From: Rudaea cellulosilytica DSM 22992
Lineage (GTDB): Bacteria; Pseudomonadota; Gammaproteobacteria; Xanthomonadales; Rhodanobacteraceae
Direction of reading: 5' to 3'
Assembly: GCF_000378125.1 (NCBI RefSeq)
Contig: NZ_KB899242.1
Coordinates: forward strand, 434,001 to 498,000
Length of the DNA stretch: 64,000 bases
The notes beneath the pieces were generated by a model. The model searched no databases, was not told the origin of the DNA, and saw only the letters and a program-made list of their open reading frames with translations. The translations under genes were made by a program, and so were the position numbers. How positions within the stretch are numbered: position 1 is the stretch's first letter; each line of letters opens with the position of its first letter. Positions 26,805-34,837 of the stretch are shown here, piece after piece.

Positions 26805-26924
26805 CTAACCCGCACCTCCGGTGCTAATAAGTACGAGGGCAAGAAGAAGCAGCGCGCCGCGCACGCGAACAGCCCGAGCGAAGAGGCTGGAAGCGAAGTT
26901 GCGCTGGCTGCTGCGTTGCGTCAT
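26805..26924 (-). CDS. Leucine/valine/isoleucine leader peptide of the leu-ilv operon
   Basis: This 39-codon ORF lies between the promoter and the attenuator. Residues 25-33 are LLLLALVLI, encoded CTG CTT CTT CTT GCC CTC GTA CTT ATT, a run of the three amino acids made by the downstream operon. Four CTT codons, GTA and ATT are unexpected choices in such GC-rich DNA and should slow ribosomes. The antiterminator arm overlaps the stop codon, as in classical leu and ilv leaders. The ATG lacks a Shine-Dalgarno sequence and coincides with the predicted transcription start. Confidence 0.88.
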   Translation of the reverse strand: MTQRSSQRNFASSLFARAVRVRGALLLLALVLISTGGAG

Positions 26925-26930
26925 GGGCCA

Positions 26931-26959
26931 AACGTAAACGATGCCCGCATGCCTGTCAA
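26931..26959 (-). promoter_or_regulatory. Candidate leu-ilv promoter, TTGACA-N17-TACGTT
   Basis: On the minus strand a perfect TTGACA (26959-26954) and TACGTT (26936-26931, three of six consensus matches) are spaced by 17. Counting from the A of the leader ATG at 26924 as +1 places them exactly at -35 to -30 and -12 to -7. The leader mRNA would therefore begin at its own start codon. Confidence 0.65.
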
Positions 26960-27103
26960 CACCTGTAGGCAAAGAATTTTCACCACGCACGGGAATACGC
27001 CGGCGAATGGACGAATTCCGTGCGGATTTCTTTACGTCTAGACGGATGGATGTCCAAATGAGACCAGGTCACCGCAGCCGCAGCCACGTGGCTCCGCCCC
27101 AAC

Positions 27104-27129
27104 GAAAAAGCCCGCCATATGGCGGGCTT
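27104..27129 (-). terminator. Rho-independent terminator after the cold-shock gene
   Basis: On the minus strand AAGCCCGCCAT/ATGGCGGGCTT (27129-27108) is a perfect 11-bp palindromic stem followed by TTT. It begins 22 bases past the cold-shock stop codon. Confidence 0.75.
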
Positions 27130-27151
27130 GATCGCAACGTCTCCAGAATGC

Positions 27152-27358
27152 TCACTTGACCGGCTGTACTGCCGCCGCCTGCGAGCCCTTCGGACCCTCT
27201 ATGACTTCGAAACTGACCTTCTGACCCTGCTGCAGACTACGAAAACCTTGGGTATTGATCGCCGAATAGTGCACAAACACGTCTTCGCCACCATCTTCGG
27301 GTGCAATGAACCCAAACCCCTTGGCATCGTTGAACCATTTCACAGTACCAGTACGCAT
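27152..27358 (-). CDS. Cold-shock domain protein (CspA family)
   Basis: This 68-residue single-domain nucleic-acid chaperone carries both RNA-binding motifs, KGFGFI (RNP1) and VFVHY (RNP2), in [18 protein letters not shown]. The start at 27358 matches the family length; the open frame upstream is non-coding leader. A candidate promoter and a leader of about 70 nt precede it, and a terminator follows. Long leaders are typical of cold-regulated members, but cold induction is not shown here. Confidence 0.95.
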   Translation of the reverse strand: MRTGTVKWFNDAKGFGFIAPEDGGEDVFVHYSAINTQGFRSLQQGQKVSFEVIEGPKGSQAAAVQPVK

Positions 27359-27432
27359 ACGACCTCGATACACGAATGGACGGATGGGCCGGAACCGCTC
27401 CCCAATCCCCTTTGCGGCGCCGGCACAACGAA

Positions 27433-27463
27433 AGTATAACGCCGATTTTACAAAAAATTTCAA
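27433..27463 (-). promoter_or_regulatory. Candidate promoter of the cold-shock gene
   Basis: On the minus strand TTGAAA (27463-27458) and TATACT (27438-27433) lie 19 bases apart (18 if TTATAC is used), in an unusually AT-rich stretch. The start would be near 27426, giving a leader of roughly 68 nt. The spacer is longer than optimal. Confidence 0.5.
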
Positions 27464-27529
27464 GCTTGGCAGTTTTATGGCCGTCGGGGACGCCATCGGG
27501 CTCCCCGCCCAGCCCCGGCCCCGGGTAGC

Positions 27530-28279
27530 TCAGCTCAGCAGCGCGGAAACAATCGGCGGAATCTTGGCGGTGGCGGCTTCGAGATGGGCAAATATCTCAG
27601 GCAAGCTGATTTCAGGCGCGGCATTGCCCTGTGGACAGCCTGCGGCCCAGTTCGCGACCACGGCGAGGCAGGCATAGCCGAGCTTCAGTTCCCGTGCCAA
27701 CGCCGCCTCGGGCATGCCGGTCATGCCGACGAGGTCGCAGCCGTCGCGGCGCATGCGCGCGATTTCGGCGCGCGTTTCCAGTCGCGGCCCCTGGGTCGCG
27801 CCGTAGCAGCCGCCGTCGACGACGGCGATGCCTGCACGCTGCGCTGCAGCAAGCACTGCCGAGCGCAAGCCCGCGCTGTAGGGCTCGGTGAAGTCGATAT
27901 GCTCGACCTTGACACCGTCGGCATCGCAGAAGCTCGTGAGGCGGCCATGGGTATAGTCGATGATCTGGTCCGGCACCGCGATCGCCCGCGGCCCCATGTC
28001 GGCGCGGATGCCGCCCACCGCGTTGACCCCGAGCACCCGGGTGGCCCCCAGGCTGTGCAGCGCCCAGACATTGGCGCGGTAGTTGATCCGATGCGGCGGG
28101 ATCGAGTGCCCGCTGGCATGGCGTGCCAGGAAAGCGACGCGCTTGCCTCCAAGCTCGCCGAGCGTGATCGCATCCGAAGCCGGCCCGTACGGGGTCTCGA
28201 CCGTACGTTTCTCCATCTTCTCCAGGCCCGGGAAGTTGTACAGACCCGTGCCGCCGATGATGGCGAGGTCCAAACTCAT
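27530..28279 (-). CDS. 5-methylthioadenosine/S-methyl-5-thioinosine phosphorylase family protein
   Basis: A 249-residue nucleoside phosphorylase of the MTAP/PNP type 2 family, which splits methylthio-nucleosides with phosphate in purine and methionine salvage. Family motifs are AIIGGTGLYN at the N-terminus, ARHASGHSIPPHRINYRAN, NAVGGI and GMTGMPEAALARE. Neighbours hpt and nagZ recall the Pseudomonas locus with a methylthioinosine phosphorylase, so that substrate is preferred, but adenosine substrates cannot be excluded. The start overlaps the hpt stop by four bases. Confidence 0.88.
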   Translation of the reverse strand: MSLDLAIIGGTGLYNFPGLEKMEKRTVETPYGPASDAITLGELGGKRVAFLARHASGHSIPPHRINYRANVWALHSLGATRVLGVNAVGGIRADMGPRAIAVPDQIIDYTHGRLTSFCDADGVKVEHIDFTEPYSAGLRSAVLAAAQRAGIAVVDGGCYGATQGPRLETRAEIARMRRDGCDLVGMTGMPEAALARELKLGYACLAVVANWAAGCPQGNAAPEISLPEIFAHLEAATAKIPPIVSALLS

Positions 28280-28818
28280 AGCGCGTAGATTCCCGGCAGG
28301 TTGCGGCCTTGCTCATGGAAATCCATGCCGTAGCCGAACACGTAGCGGTCGGGCACGCGCACGCCGACGAAATCGGCACGCAGGCCCGGCGTGGCGCGGT
28401 CGTGGCGCTTTTCGCACAGCACCGCGATCAGCACGCGCTTGGCACCCTCGTCGATGCAGAAATCGCGGATCGCCTTGAGCGTGTGGCCTTCGTCGAGGAT
28501 GTCGTCGACGAGCAACACCGTCTTGCCGGTCAGCGTCGCGCGCGGCTGCTTGACCCAGAGCAGGTCGTGGCCGCGCGTGCCGCCGCGGTAGCGCGTCGCA
28601 TGCACGTAGTCGAATTCGAGGTCAGTCGGTATAGCGAGTGCAAGCACGCCGCCGAAGATCAGGCCGCCGTTCATCACGGTCATGAAGATCGGTACGTCGC
28701 CTTCGAGGGCGTCCTCGATCTCCTTGCCCATCGTGCGGATGCGCGCGGCAAGCTCTTCACCGGAGAACAGCAACTCGGCGGTCTTCATCGCTTCGGCGAG
28801 TGCGGGTTTGTCGGTCAC
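28276..28818 (-). CDS. hpt: Hypoxanthine-guanine phosphoribosyltransferase
   Basis: This 180-residue purine salvage enzyme converts hypoxanthine or guanine and PRPP to nucleotides. The PRPP loop VLLVDDILDEGHTLKAI and the base-proximal segment near DFVGVRVPDRYVFGYGMD are clear. It lies in a five-gene minus-strand unit (rlmD, CYTH, nagZ, hpt, phosphorylase); coupling to the phosphorylase would let hypoxanthine released by a thioinosine phosphorylase be salvaged. Confidence 0.94.
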   Translation of the reverse strand: MTDKPALAEAMKTAELLFSGEELAARIRTMGKEIEDALEGDVPIFMTVMNGGLIFGGVLALAIPTDLEFDYVHATRYRGGTRGHDLLWVKQPRATLTGKTVLLVDDILDEGHTLKAIRDFCIDEGAKRVLIAVLCEKRHDRATPGLRADFVGVRVPDRYVFGYGMDFHEQGRNLPGIYAL

Positions 28819-28822
28819 GGGA

Positions 28823-29833
28823 TCAGCTCCTGGCAGAATTCAAAACGGTGAGGTGCTCGATGAAACGGTGGCGCTGCGGATTGTCGGCCATCTCGGCCCA
28901 AGTTTGGGCGACGCCGCCGACCAGCCGCGCGAGCTTTTCAGGATCGAACGGTGCCACGCCGCCGGTTGCGGCCAAGGCTTCGTCGACAATCTCGGGCTGG
29001 CAGGCCAGGATCAGATCACAGCCGGCGTCGTAATGCGCCTCGATGCGCGCGGCGATGCCGCCCTCGCCCTCGCCGCCCGCCATGCTGATGTCGTCGCTGA
29101 ACACTGTGCCGCGGAAACCGAGCTCGCCGCGCAGGATATCGGTGATCCAGACGCGCGAATAGCCCGCGGGCTTGGCGTCGATCTGCGGATAGACGACGTG
29201 CGCCATCATCACCGCCTCGGCGCCGGCGACGATGGCGTCGGCGAACGGTACGAGATCTTCGGCACGGATCGTCTCAAGCGCGCGCTCATCGACGGCGCGG
29301 TCGACATGCGTGTCTTCGAGCACCGAACCGTGCCCCGGGAAATGCTTCAGCGTCGCCGCCATGCCGCCCAGGCGCATGCCGCGCTGATAAGCCAGCCCGA
29401 GTTCGGACACGACCTCCGGCCGTGCATCGAACGCGCGTGTGCCGATCGCGCGGTTGCCGCGGCCGAGATCGAGCACGGGCGCGAAGCTCAAATCGACACC
29501 GGTCGCGCGCATCTCGGTTGCCATCAGCCAGGCGTGTTCCTCGGCGCGTGCGAGCGCATGCCGCGGATCGGTGGCGTACAAGGTGCCGATCTGCGCAAGT
29601 GCTGGTAGCTCGGTGAAGCCTTCGCGGAAACGCTGCACGCGGCCACCTTCCTGATCGACACAGACGAGGAACTCGTCGCCGCGCACGGTGCGAATGCCGT
29701 CGATCAGCGTCATCACCTGCTCGCGCGAAACGAAATTGCGCTTGAACAGGATCACCCCGCTGACCTGCGGCGCGCCGAGCTGCTCGCGCTCGGCTGCGGT
29801 GAGTTCGAGTCCGGCCAGGCCGATGATCAGCAC
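28823..29833 (-). CDS. nagZ: Beta-N-acetylhexosaminidase (cell-wall recycling)
   Basis: This 336-residue GH3 family cytoplasmic enzyme removes GlcNAc from anhydromuropeptides. The signature KHFPGHG is at residues 163-169, the Asp-His dyad is D174/H176 (LEDTHVDRA), and the nucleophile is in FSDDISM (D247 or D248). In many gammaproteobacteria its products help control AmpC beta-lactamase induction; no ampR or ampC is seen here. Gaps to both neighbours are under five bases. Confidence 0.95.
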   Translation of the reverse strand: MLIIGLAGLELTAAEREQLGAPQVSGVILFKRNFVSREQVMTLIDGIRTVRGDEFLVCVDQEGGRVQRFREGFTELPALAQIGTLYATDPRHALARAEEHAWLMATEMRATGVDLSFAPVLDLGRGNRAIGTRAFDARPEVVSELGLAYQRGMRLGGMAATLKHFPGHGSVLEDTHVDRAVDERALETIRAEDLVPFADAIVAGAEAVMMAHVVYPQIDAKPAGYSRVWITDILRGELGFRGTVFSDDISMAGGEGEGGIAARIEAHYDAGCDLILACQPEIVDEALAATGGVAPFDPEKLARLVGGVAQTWAEMADNPQRHRFIEHLTVLNSARS

Positions 29834-29835
29834 GT

Positions 29836-30348
29836 CTATTCTCCGGCGCGTTCGCGCTCATTCCAGCGCGAATACGGATGCTGCAGCAGATTCAGATTGT
29901 AATAACGCAGATGCTGGGTAACTTCGTGCCCGAGCCACGCGGGTCGGTCGATCGTCTGATCGGCAGACTGCAGCTCGACCTCGGCGACGATCAGCCCGGC
30001 GTTGTCGCCAAGAAACTCATCGACCTCGAAGATCAGGCCCACGTGCGGCACATAGTGGCGGACTTTTTCGACGACGCCGTTACAGAAGTCGCGCAGCATG
30101 CGTTCGGCATCGTCGACCGGAATCGGGTAATCGTATTCCTGCCGCGCCACGCCGAGCGTCGCCGACTTGATATTCAGCCAAGCCTGGTCGCCGCCCACAC
30201 GCACACGCATCGAACAGCGCGTGCCGGTCTGCGACTGCACCAGGCTCGCGTCGATCAGATAGCCCTGCACCATGCGTTGTGAACGCTCGGCCTGCGCTCG
30301 CCAAGCGTCGCTCGTCACCAGAAATTTGCGTTCGATTTCGATGCCCAT
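29836..30348 (-). CDS. CYTH-domain protein (triphosphate tunnel metalloenzyme)
   Basis: A 170-residue single CYTH domain. The N-terminal ExExK motif is at residues 4-8 (MGIEIERKF), and charged strands RCSMRVRVGG, WLNIKSA and EVELQS line the expected tunnel. Bacterial relatives are inorganic triphosphatases or class IV adenylate cyclase-like enzymes, and many are uncharacterised. It sits two bases upstream of nagZ and six downstream of rlmD. Confidence 0.88.
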   Translation of the reverse strand: MGIEIERKFLVTSDAWRAQAERSQRMVQGYLIDASLVQSQTGTRCSMRVRVGGDQAWLNIKSATLGVARQEYDYPIPVDDAERMLRDFCNGVVEKVRHYVPHVGLIFEVDEFLGDNAGLIVAEVELQSADQTIDRPAWLGHEVTQHLRYYNLNLLQHPYSRWNERERAGE

Positions 30349-30354
30349 GATCGT

Positions 30355-31650
30355 TTATCTTTCGAAGAGCGCGATGGATTCAACGTGCGCGGTGTGCGGA
30401 AACATGTCCATCACGCCTGCGCTCGTCAGCTTGAACCCGTGTTTGTCGACGAGAATACCCGCATCGCGCGCAAGCGAGGCGGGATGACAAGACACGTAAA
30501 CCACACGTCGCGTCGACTTGCGCGGCAGATAATCGAGCACCGCGTCGGCACCCGAGCGCGGCGGATCGAGCAGCACCAGCTCGTAGTCGGCCTTGGCCCA
30601 GGCCGTGGCACGCTGATCGGCGGCGAGATCGGCACTGTGGAAAGTCGCATTGGCAATGCCGTTCTTCGTCGCGTTGTCGCGCGCGCGCTGGACGAGGCCG
30701 GCCTCGCCTTCCACGCCGACCACCTGCGCCGCGCGCCGCGCCAGCGGCAAGGTGAAATTGCCGAGGCCGCAGAACAGGTCGAGCACGCGGTCGGACGGCT
30801 GCGGATCGAGCAGCGCTAACGCGTGGTCGATCATGCGCCGATTCATGCCGCCGTTGACCTGGATAAAGTCGAGCGGGCGGAAATCGAGCGTCACGTCATA
30901 CGCCGGCAACTCGAAATTCAATTGCGCGCCCGCCGGCCACAGCGGCGCGACGCTGTCGATGCCGCCGGGCTGGAGGAAGATCGCGAGGTCATTGGCTTGC
31001 CCAAACCTGGTCAAAGCCTGCGTGTCTGCATCCGACAAGGGCTGCAGATGACGGAATACGAGCGCGACTAGATTGTCGCCCGCAGCGATTTCGATCTGTG
31101 GAATCTCGCGCTTGCCTTCGAGCGATTCGAGCATCGCCGTGATCGCGGCGATGCGCTCGCCGACCGCGGGAAGCAGCACCTCACAACGCTCGATATCGGC
31201 GACGTAACGGCCGTTGGTTTCGCGAAAACCGACGAGCATGCGCCCCTTCTTCTCGACGAATTTCGCGCTCAGGCGTGCCTTGCGCCGGTAACCCCAGGGG
31301 GAATCGGTCAGCGCAGGAAGGATCGCCGACGGCTGGACCTTGCCGATGCGCTCGAAATTCTCCAGCAGCAAACGTTGCTTGGCGGCGATCTGCGCCGCCG
31401 GATCGAGATGCTGCAACGCGCAGCCGCCGCAGACGCCGAAGTGCTTGCACCGCGGTGCGACGCGATCGGGCGATACGCGCAGCACTTCCTCGACTGCCGC
31501 CTCGTCGTAGTGCCGGTGTTTGCGCACATCGCGCAGACGCACGCGCTCACCGGCGAGTGCGCCGGCGACGAACACCGCCTTGCCGGAGATATGCGCCACG
31601 CCGCGCCCGTCGTGGGTGAGATCGGTGATGTCGGCTTCGATCAAAGTCAT
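30355..31650 (-). CDS. rlmD: 23S rRNA (uracil(1939)-C(5))-methyltransferase
   Basis: This SAM-dependent enzyme methylates a uridine of 23S rRNA. The 431 residues contain an N-terminal TRAM domain (MTLIEADITDLTHDGRGVAH), 4Fe-4S cysteines in RCKHFGVCGGC and ERCEV, the SAM motif VLDLFCGLGNFTLPLA and the catalytic segment VYVSCHPASLARD. The ATG at 31650 fits the family; the open frame continues to 31872 across the divergent gene. It heads the five-gene unit with nagZ and hpt. Confidence 0.95.
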   Translation of the reverse strand: MTLIEADITDLTHDGRGVAHISGKAVFVAGALAGERVRLRDVRKHRHYDEAAVEEVLRVSPDRVAPRCKHFGVCGGCALQHLDPAAQIAAKQRLLLENFERIGKVQPSAILPALTDSPWGYRRKARLSAKFVEKKGRMLVGFRETNGRYVADIERCEVLLPAVGERIAAITAMLESLEGKREIPQIEIAAGDNLVALVFRHLQPLSDADTQALTRFGQANDLAIFLQPGGIDSVAPLWPAGAQLNFELPAYDVTLDFRPLDFIQVNGGMNRRMIDHALALLDPQPSDRVLDLFCGLGNFTLPLARRAAQVVGVEGEAGLVQRARDNATKNGIANATFHSADLAADQRATAWAKADYELVLLDPPRSGADAVLDYLPRKSTRRVVYVSCHPASLARDAGILVDKHGFKLTSAGVMDMFPHTAHVESIALFER

Positions 31651-31716
31651 ATGAACACGCGAAAATTGGCCGCCTATGATACCAGCCCGGCCAGGATCGC
31701 CGCCCTTGCGCGCTGC

Positions 31717-31722
31717 TATAGT
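31717..31722 (+). promoter_or_regulatory. Candidate -10 element of a leaderless REC-HPt transcript
   Basis: TATAGT matches five of six -10 positions and ends exactly seven bases before the A of the ATG at 31729, so transcription would start at the start codon. No good -35 hexamer is visible 17 bases upstream (GGATCG). Confidence 0.4.
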
Positions 31723-31728
31723 CATGGC

Positions 31729-32472
31729 ATGACCAAGCACCGTCCGCCGCGCATTCTGGTCGCCGACGACGACCCGGTCAGCATGCAGTTTCTCGTGACC
31801 GCGCTGGGCGAACTCGGCTGCGCCGCCACTGGAGTGGCCAGCGGCAAGGCGGCACTCGCGGCCTGCGCGCAAACGACCCTCGATTTGCTGTTGCTCGATC
31901 GGCGCATGCCGGACCTCGGCGGCGCGACGCTGCTGCGCGAACTACGCCGCAGCGGCTGCAGCGCACCGGCGATCGCCACGAGCGCCGAACTCGATGCACC
32001 CACCCGTGCGCAACTGGCCGCCGCCGGATATGTCGATGCAGCGACCAAGCCGATCGGCGTGGAGCAACTCGCCGCACTGCTGGGCTCGCATCTGCCGCAA
32101 TGGTTCAAGCCGCAACGCAACTCCACAGCGGACGCGCCGACGGGCACCTTCACTAGCGCAGCCCAATCCGCATTGCTCGAAGACGATGCAGCGCTCGCCA
32201 GCGTCGGCGGCGACCGCCAGACTTTGCAGGCATTACGCGGTCTTTTTTCGCAGGAACTCGAAACCATGTCGCCGCGCATCGCTACGTTGCCCGCGGACGA
32301 ACTCGGCGAATGGCTGCACCGCCTGCGCGCTTCGTGCCGCTACTGCGGCACCACGCGCCTGCTCGAAGCGGCGGAACGACTGGAGTGCGAACTGAAACGA
32401 TCACGCGGTGCGGCACGCGACGAATTGCTGACAGCGGTATCCGCCACAGTTGCGGCCCTGCAGGACGGCTGA
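31729..32472 (+). CDS. Stand-alone response-regulator receiver plus HPt protein
   Basis: A 247-residue phosphorelay protein without kinase or DNA-binding domain. The receiver (about 8-122) has the acid pocket D13-D15, phosphoacceptor D57 (LLLLDRRMP), T84/S85 and K107 (TKPIG). A linker leads to an HPt domain whose phosphohistidine is H197 (LHRLRASCRYCGT). It is divergent from rlmD, the position taken by barA in E. coli, and it resembles the C-terminal REC-HPt half of that hybrid kinase. A partner kinase must be encoded elsewhere. It converges with recO with a 16-base gap. Confidence 0.88.
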   Translation: MTKHRPPRILVADDDPVSMQFLVTALGELGCAATGVASGKAALAACAQTTLDLLLLDRRMPDLGGATLLRELRRSGCSAPAIATSAELDAPTRAQLAAAGYVDAATKPIGVEQLAALLGSHLPQWFKPQRNSTADAPTGTFTSAAQSALLEDDAALASVGGDRQTLQALRGLFSQELETMSPRIATLPADELGEWLHRLRASCRYCGTTRLLEAAERLECELKRSRGAARDELLTAVSATVAALQDG

Positions 32473-32488
32473 TTTTCCGCGAGCAAAT

Positions 32489-33181
32489 CTACGCGAGCAT
32501 GCTCCAGGAACGGAGCTCGCCATCGATATGCGTCGCGATCACGGCGCGCATCAAGCGTCGCAGCGAGGACAGATGTTCCGCGGCAGGCATTTCGTCGCGC
32601 GCGAGTGCAAGCAGCGCCGCGCCGCGCAGGCGCACGCCGTCGCGCGCGTCGCGCCACGGCGCCGGGCCGTGTTCATGGCGATAGGCATAGTCGCGTTCGG
32701 GGTCGAGCGGCGCGCCGGCATCGCCATCGACATCGAGCACGAGCGCGTAACCGAGATGGGCGAGCAGGTCGCGCTCGAAACGACGCAGCGTCCATGCCTG
32801 CGCTTCGCCGTACGCGAGCCGCGCGAGGGTTTCGGCGTAATCGGCGAATAACTGCGGGTGCGGATCCTGGCGCGGAGTGATGCGCAGCACGAGCTCGTTG
32901 AGATAGAGCGCACAAAGCAACGCGTCACCGTCGAGATCGAAGCCGGACGCCGCTGCCTCGACCTGGGTCAACGTGGCCAGTTCGCCACGTCCGTTCCAGC
33001 CGACCCGGACTGGAATCAGCGGCTGCAGCAGCGCCCGCGGCGTGCGCGTGCGCTCACGCCGCACGCCGCGCGCGATTAGACCGACGCGGCCATGATCTCG
33101 AGTCAGGCATTCGAGCAGCAGCGAGGTCTCGCGGTAGGCGCGCGCATGCAGGACAAATGCTGGTTGTTGTTCTATGCGCAT
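32489..33181 (-). CDS. recO: DNA repair protein RecO
   Basis: RecO loads RecA in the RecFOR pathway and anneals single strands. The 230 residues start with an OB-fold N-terminus (QQPAFVLHARAYRETSLLLECLTRD) followed by a helical domain containing LLCALYLNELVLRI. The zinc-finger cysteines of some RecO proteins are not obvious. It is the last gene of the lepA-lepB-DUF4845-rnc-era-recO run, a common order, and follows era by 61 bases. Confidence 0.95.
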   Translation of the reverse strand: MRIEQQPAFVLHARAYRETSLLLECLTRDHGRVGLIARGVRRERTRTPRALLQPLIPVRVGWNGRGELATLTQVEAAASGFDLDGDALLCALYLNELVLRITPRQDPHPQLFADYAETLARLAYGEAQAWTLRRFERDLLAHLGYALVLDVDGDAGAPLDPERDYAYRHEHGPAPWRDARDGVRLRGAALLALARDEMPAAEHLSSLRRLMRAVIATHIDGELRSWSMLA

Positions 33182-33242
33182 GATGCAGTCAACGTGTTTG
33201 CTTCCCCCGGCGCGACAAGGAAATCAAAAGCATGCTGCAGCG

Positions 33243-34157
33243 TTATTCGCCGTAGCCGAAGCGCTGCAACGCCGCCTCGTCGTCGGACCAGTTTTCGCGC
33301 ACCTTGACCCAGAGCTTGAGATGCACGCGGCGGCCGAACAATCGGTTCATCGCCAGGCGCGCGGCACTGCCGATCGCCTTGAGTTGCTCGCCGCCCTTGC
33401 CGATGACGATCGCCTTTTGGCCCTCGCGTTCGACCCAGATCGCGGCGTGGATTTCGCTCATGCCGCCCTCGTTGTCGGCGAAGCTTTCGATCTCCACCGT
33501 CGCCGAATACGGCAATTCCTGACCCAGGCGCAACATCAGCTGCTCGCGGATCAACTCGGCGGCGAGAAAACGCTCGCTGCGATCGGTGAACTCGTCTTCG
33601 CCGAACTGCGCCGGCCCCACCGGCAAACGCTCGATGATCGCGCGCTCGAGTGTGTCGACACCATCGCGCCGTCGCGCCGAGATCAAGAACACGCCCGCAT
33701 AGAAACCGTCGCTGCCGACCTTCTGCAGAAACGGCAGCAGTTGCTTCTTGTCTTTCTGTGCATCGACCTTGTTGAGCACGAGCAGGCGCGGGTGCGGTGA
33801 ATCCGACAACACGTTGCGCACGAGCTGATCTCCTTCAGTCCAGCGCCCCGCTTCGATCAAATGCATGCAGACATCAGCCTCGGCGGCGGCGTTGCGCGCG
33901 GCACGATTGAGCTGGCGGTTGATCGCGCGCGCGCCGCCCGCGTGCAGGCCCGGCGTATCGAGTAGCAGGATCTGGCCCTGCGGCTTGGTGACGATACCGA
34001 GAATGCGGTGGCGCGTCGTCTGCGGCTTGGGGCCGACAATGGCCAGGCGCACCCCGACCAACGCGTTGACCAGCGTGGACTTGCCGACATTGGGCCGGCC
34101 GACGATCGCGGCAGTACCGCAACGGAATTCTTCCGGATGAGACGAACTGGAAGTCAT
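33243..34157 (-). CDS. era: GTPase Era
   Basis: This essential GTPase binds the 3-prime end of 16S rRNA and assists 30S assembly. The 304 residues have G1 GRPNVGKST near residue 20, G3 DTPGL, G4 NKVD and a C-terminal KH domain (KAIVIGKGGEQLKAIG). The start overlaps the rnc stop by four bases, so coupled synthesis is likely. Confidence 0.97.
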   Translation of the reverse strand: MTSSSSHPEEFRCGTAAIVGRPNVGKSTLVNALVGVRLAIVGPKPQTTRHRILGIVTKPQGQILLLDTPGLHAGGARAINRQLNRAARNAAAEADVCMHLIEAGRWTEGDQLVRNVLSDSPHPRLLVLNKVDAQKDKKQLLPFLQKVGSDGFYAGVFLISARRRDGVDTLERAIIERLPVGPAQFGEDEFTDRSERFLAAELIREQLMLRLGQELPYSATVEIESFADNEGGMSEIHAAIWVEREGQKAIVIGKGGEQLKAIGSAARLAMNRLFGRRVHLKLWVKVRENWSDDEAALQRFGYGE

Positions 34158-34837
34158 GGGTTACTCAAAATCTTTGGCTCTCGCGTCCCGGGAGCCTGGA
34201 GTTGGGCCAACGCAGTCGCCGCCGCGGCCTGCTCGGCCGCGCGGCGACTGCTGCCACGACCTTCGGCGCGCAGGCTGCGCGAGTCGATGCGGCACTCGAC
34301 GTCGAACACGCGCGCATGATCGGCACCGCTCGTCGCTATCAGATCGTACGCAGGCAGTGGCTCACCGCGCGATTGCAGCCATTCCTGCAGGCGCGTCTTC
34401 GCATCTTTGTCGTCCGTTGTCGCCGCGGCAGCAAGTCGCGGCGCGACGAGGGCGCGCACAAATTCACGGCAGGCAGTCCAGCCGCCGTCGAGATGAACGG
34501 CAGCGACGAGCGCTTCGAACGCGTCGGCCAAGATCGAATCGCGACGGAATCCTCCGCTCTTCAGCTCGCCGGGGCCCAGGTGCAACGCATCACCGAGGTC
34601 GAGATCGCGCGCGATCGCGGCGAGGGCCGGCTCGCTGACGAGGCGCGCACGCAGGCGCGTCAACTCGCCTTCGTCCGCCTTGGGGAATTCCTCGAAAAGA
34701 AGTTCGGCAACGATCACGTTGACCAGTGCGTCGCCGAAGAACTCCAGCCGCTCGTTGTTGCCCGCACCAGCGCTGCGGTGAGTCAGCGCGCGTTCGCGCA
34801 AGGCAGTGTCGGAAAAGTTGTAGGCGATATGGAGCAA
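34154..34837 (-). CDS. rnc: Ribonuclease III
   Basis: This double-strand-specific endoribonuclease matures rRNA and controls mRNAs. The catalytic signature ERLEFFGDALV (residues 29-39) and the helix ILADAFEALVAAVHLDGG are intact, followed by a C-terminal dsRNA-binding domain with GSSRRAAEQAAA. The first usable codon is TTG at 34837, immediately after the in-frame TGA of the upstream DUF4845 gene, so start and stop are adjacent in one frame. This suggests reinitiation or low-level read-through. The N-terminus is a few residues shorter than in E. coli. Confidence 0.95.
   Translation of the reverse strand: MLHIAYNFSDTALRERALTHRSAGAGNNERLEFFGDALVNVIVAELLFEEFPKADEGELTRLRARLVSEPALAAIARDLDLGDALHLGPGELKSGGFRRDSILADAFEALVAAVHLDGGWTACREFVRALVAPRLAAAATTDDKDAKTRLQEWLQSRGEPLPAYDLIATSGADHARVFDVECRIDSRSLRAEGRGSSRRAAEQAAAATALAQLQAPGTREPKILSNP

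Noticed and set aside
26960-27103. Possible gene or RNA between the leu promoter and the cold-shock terminator
   Set aside because: No coding potential or strong structure was found; it appears to be a spacer.
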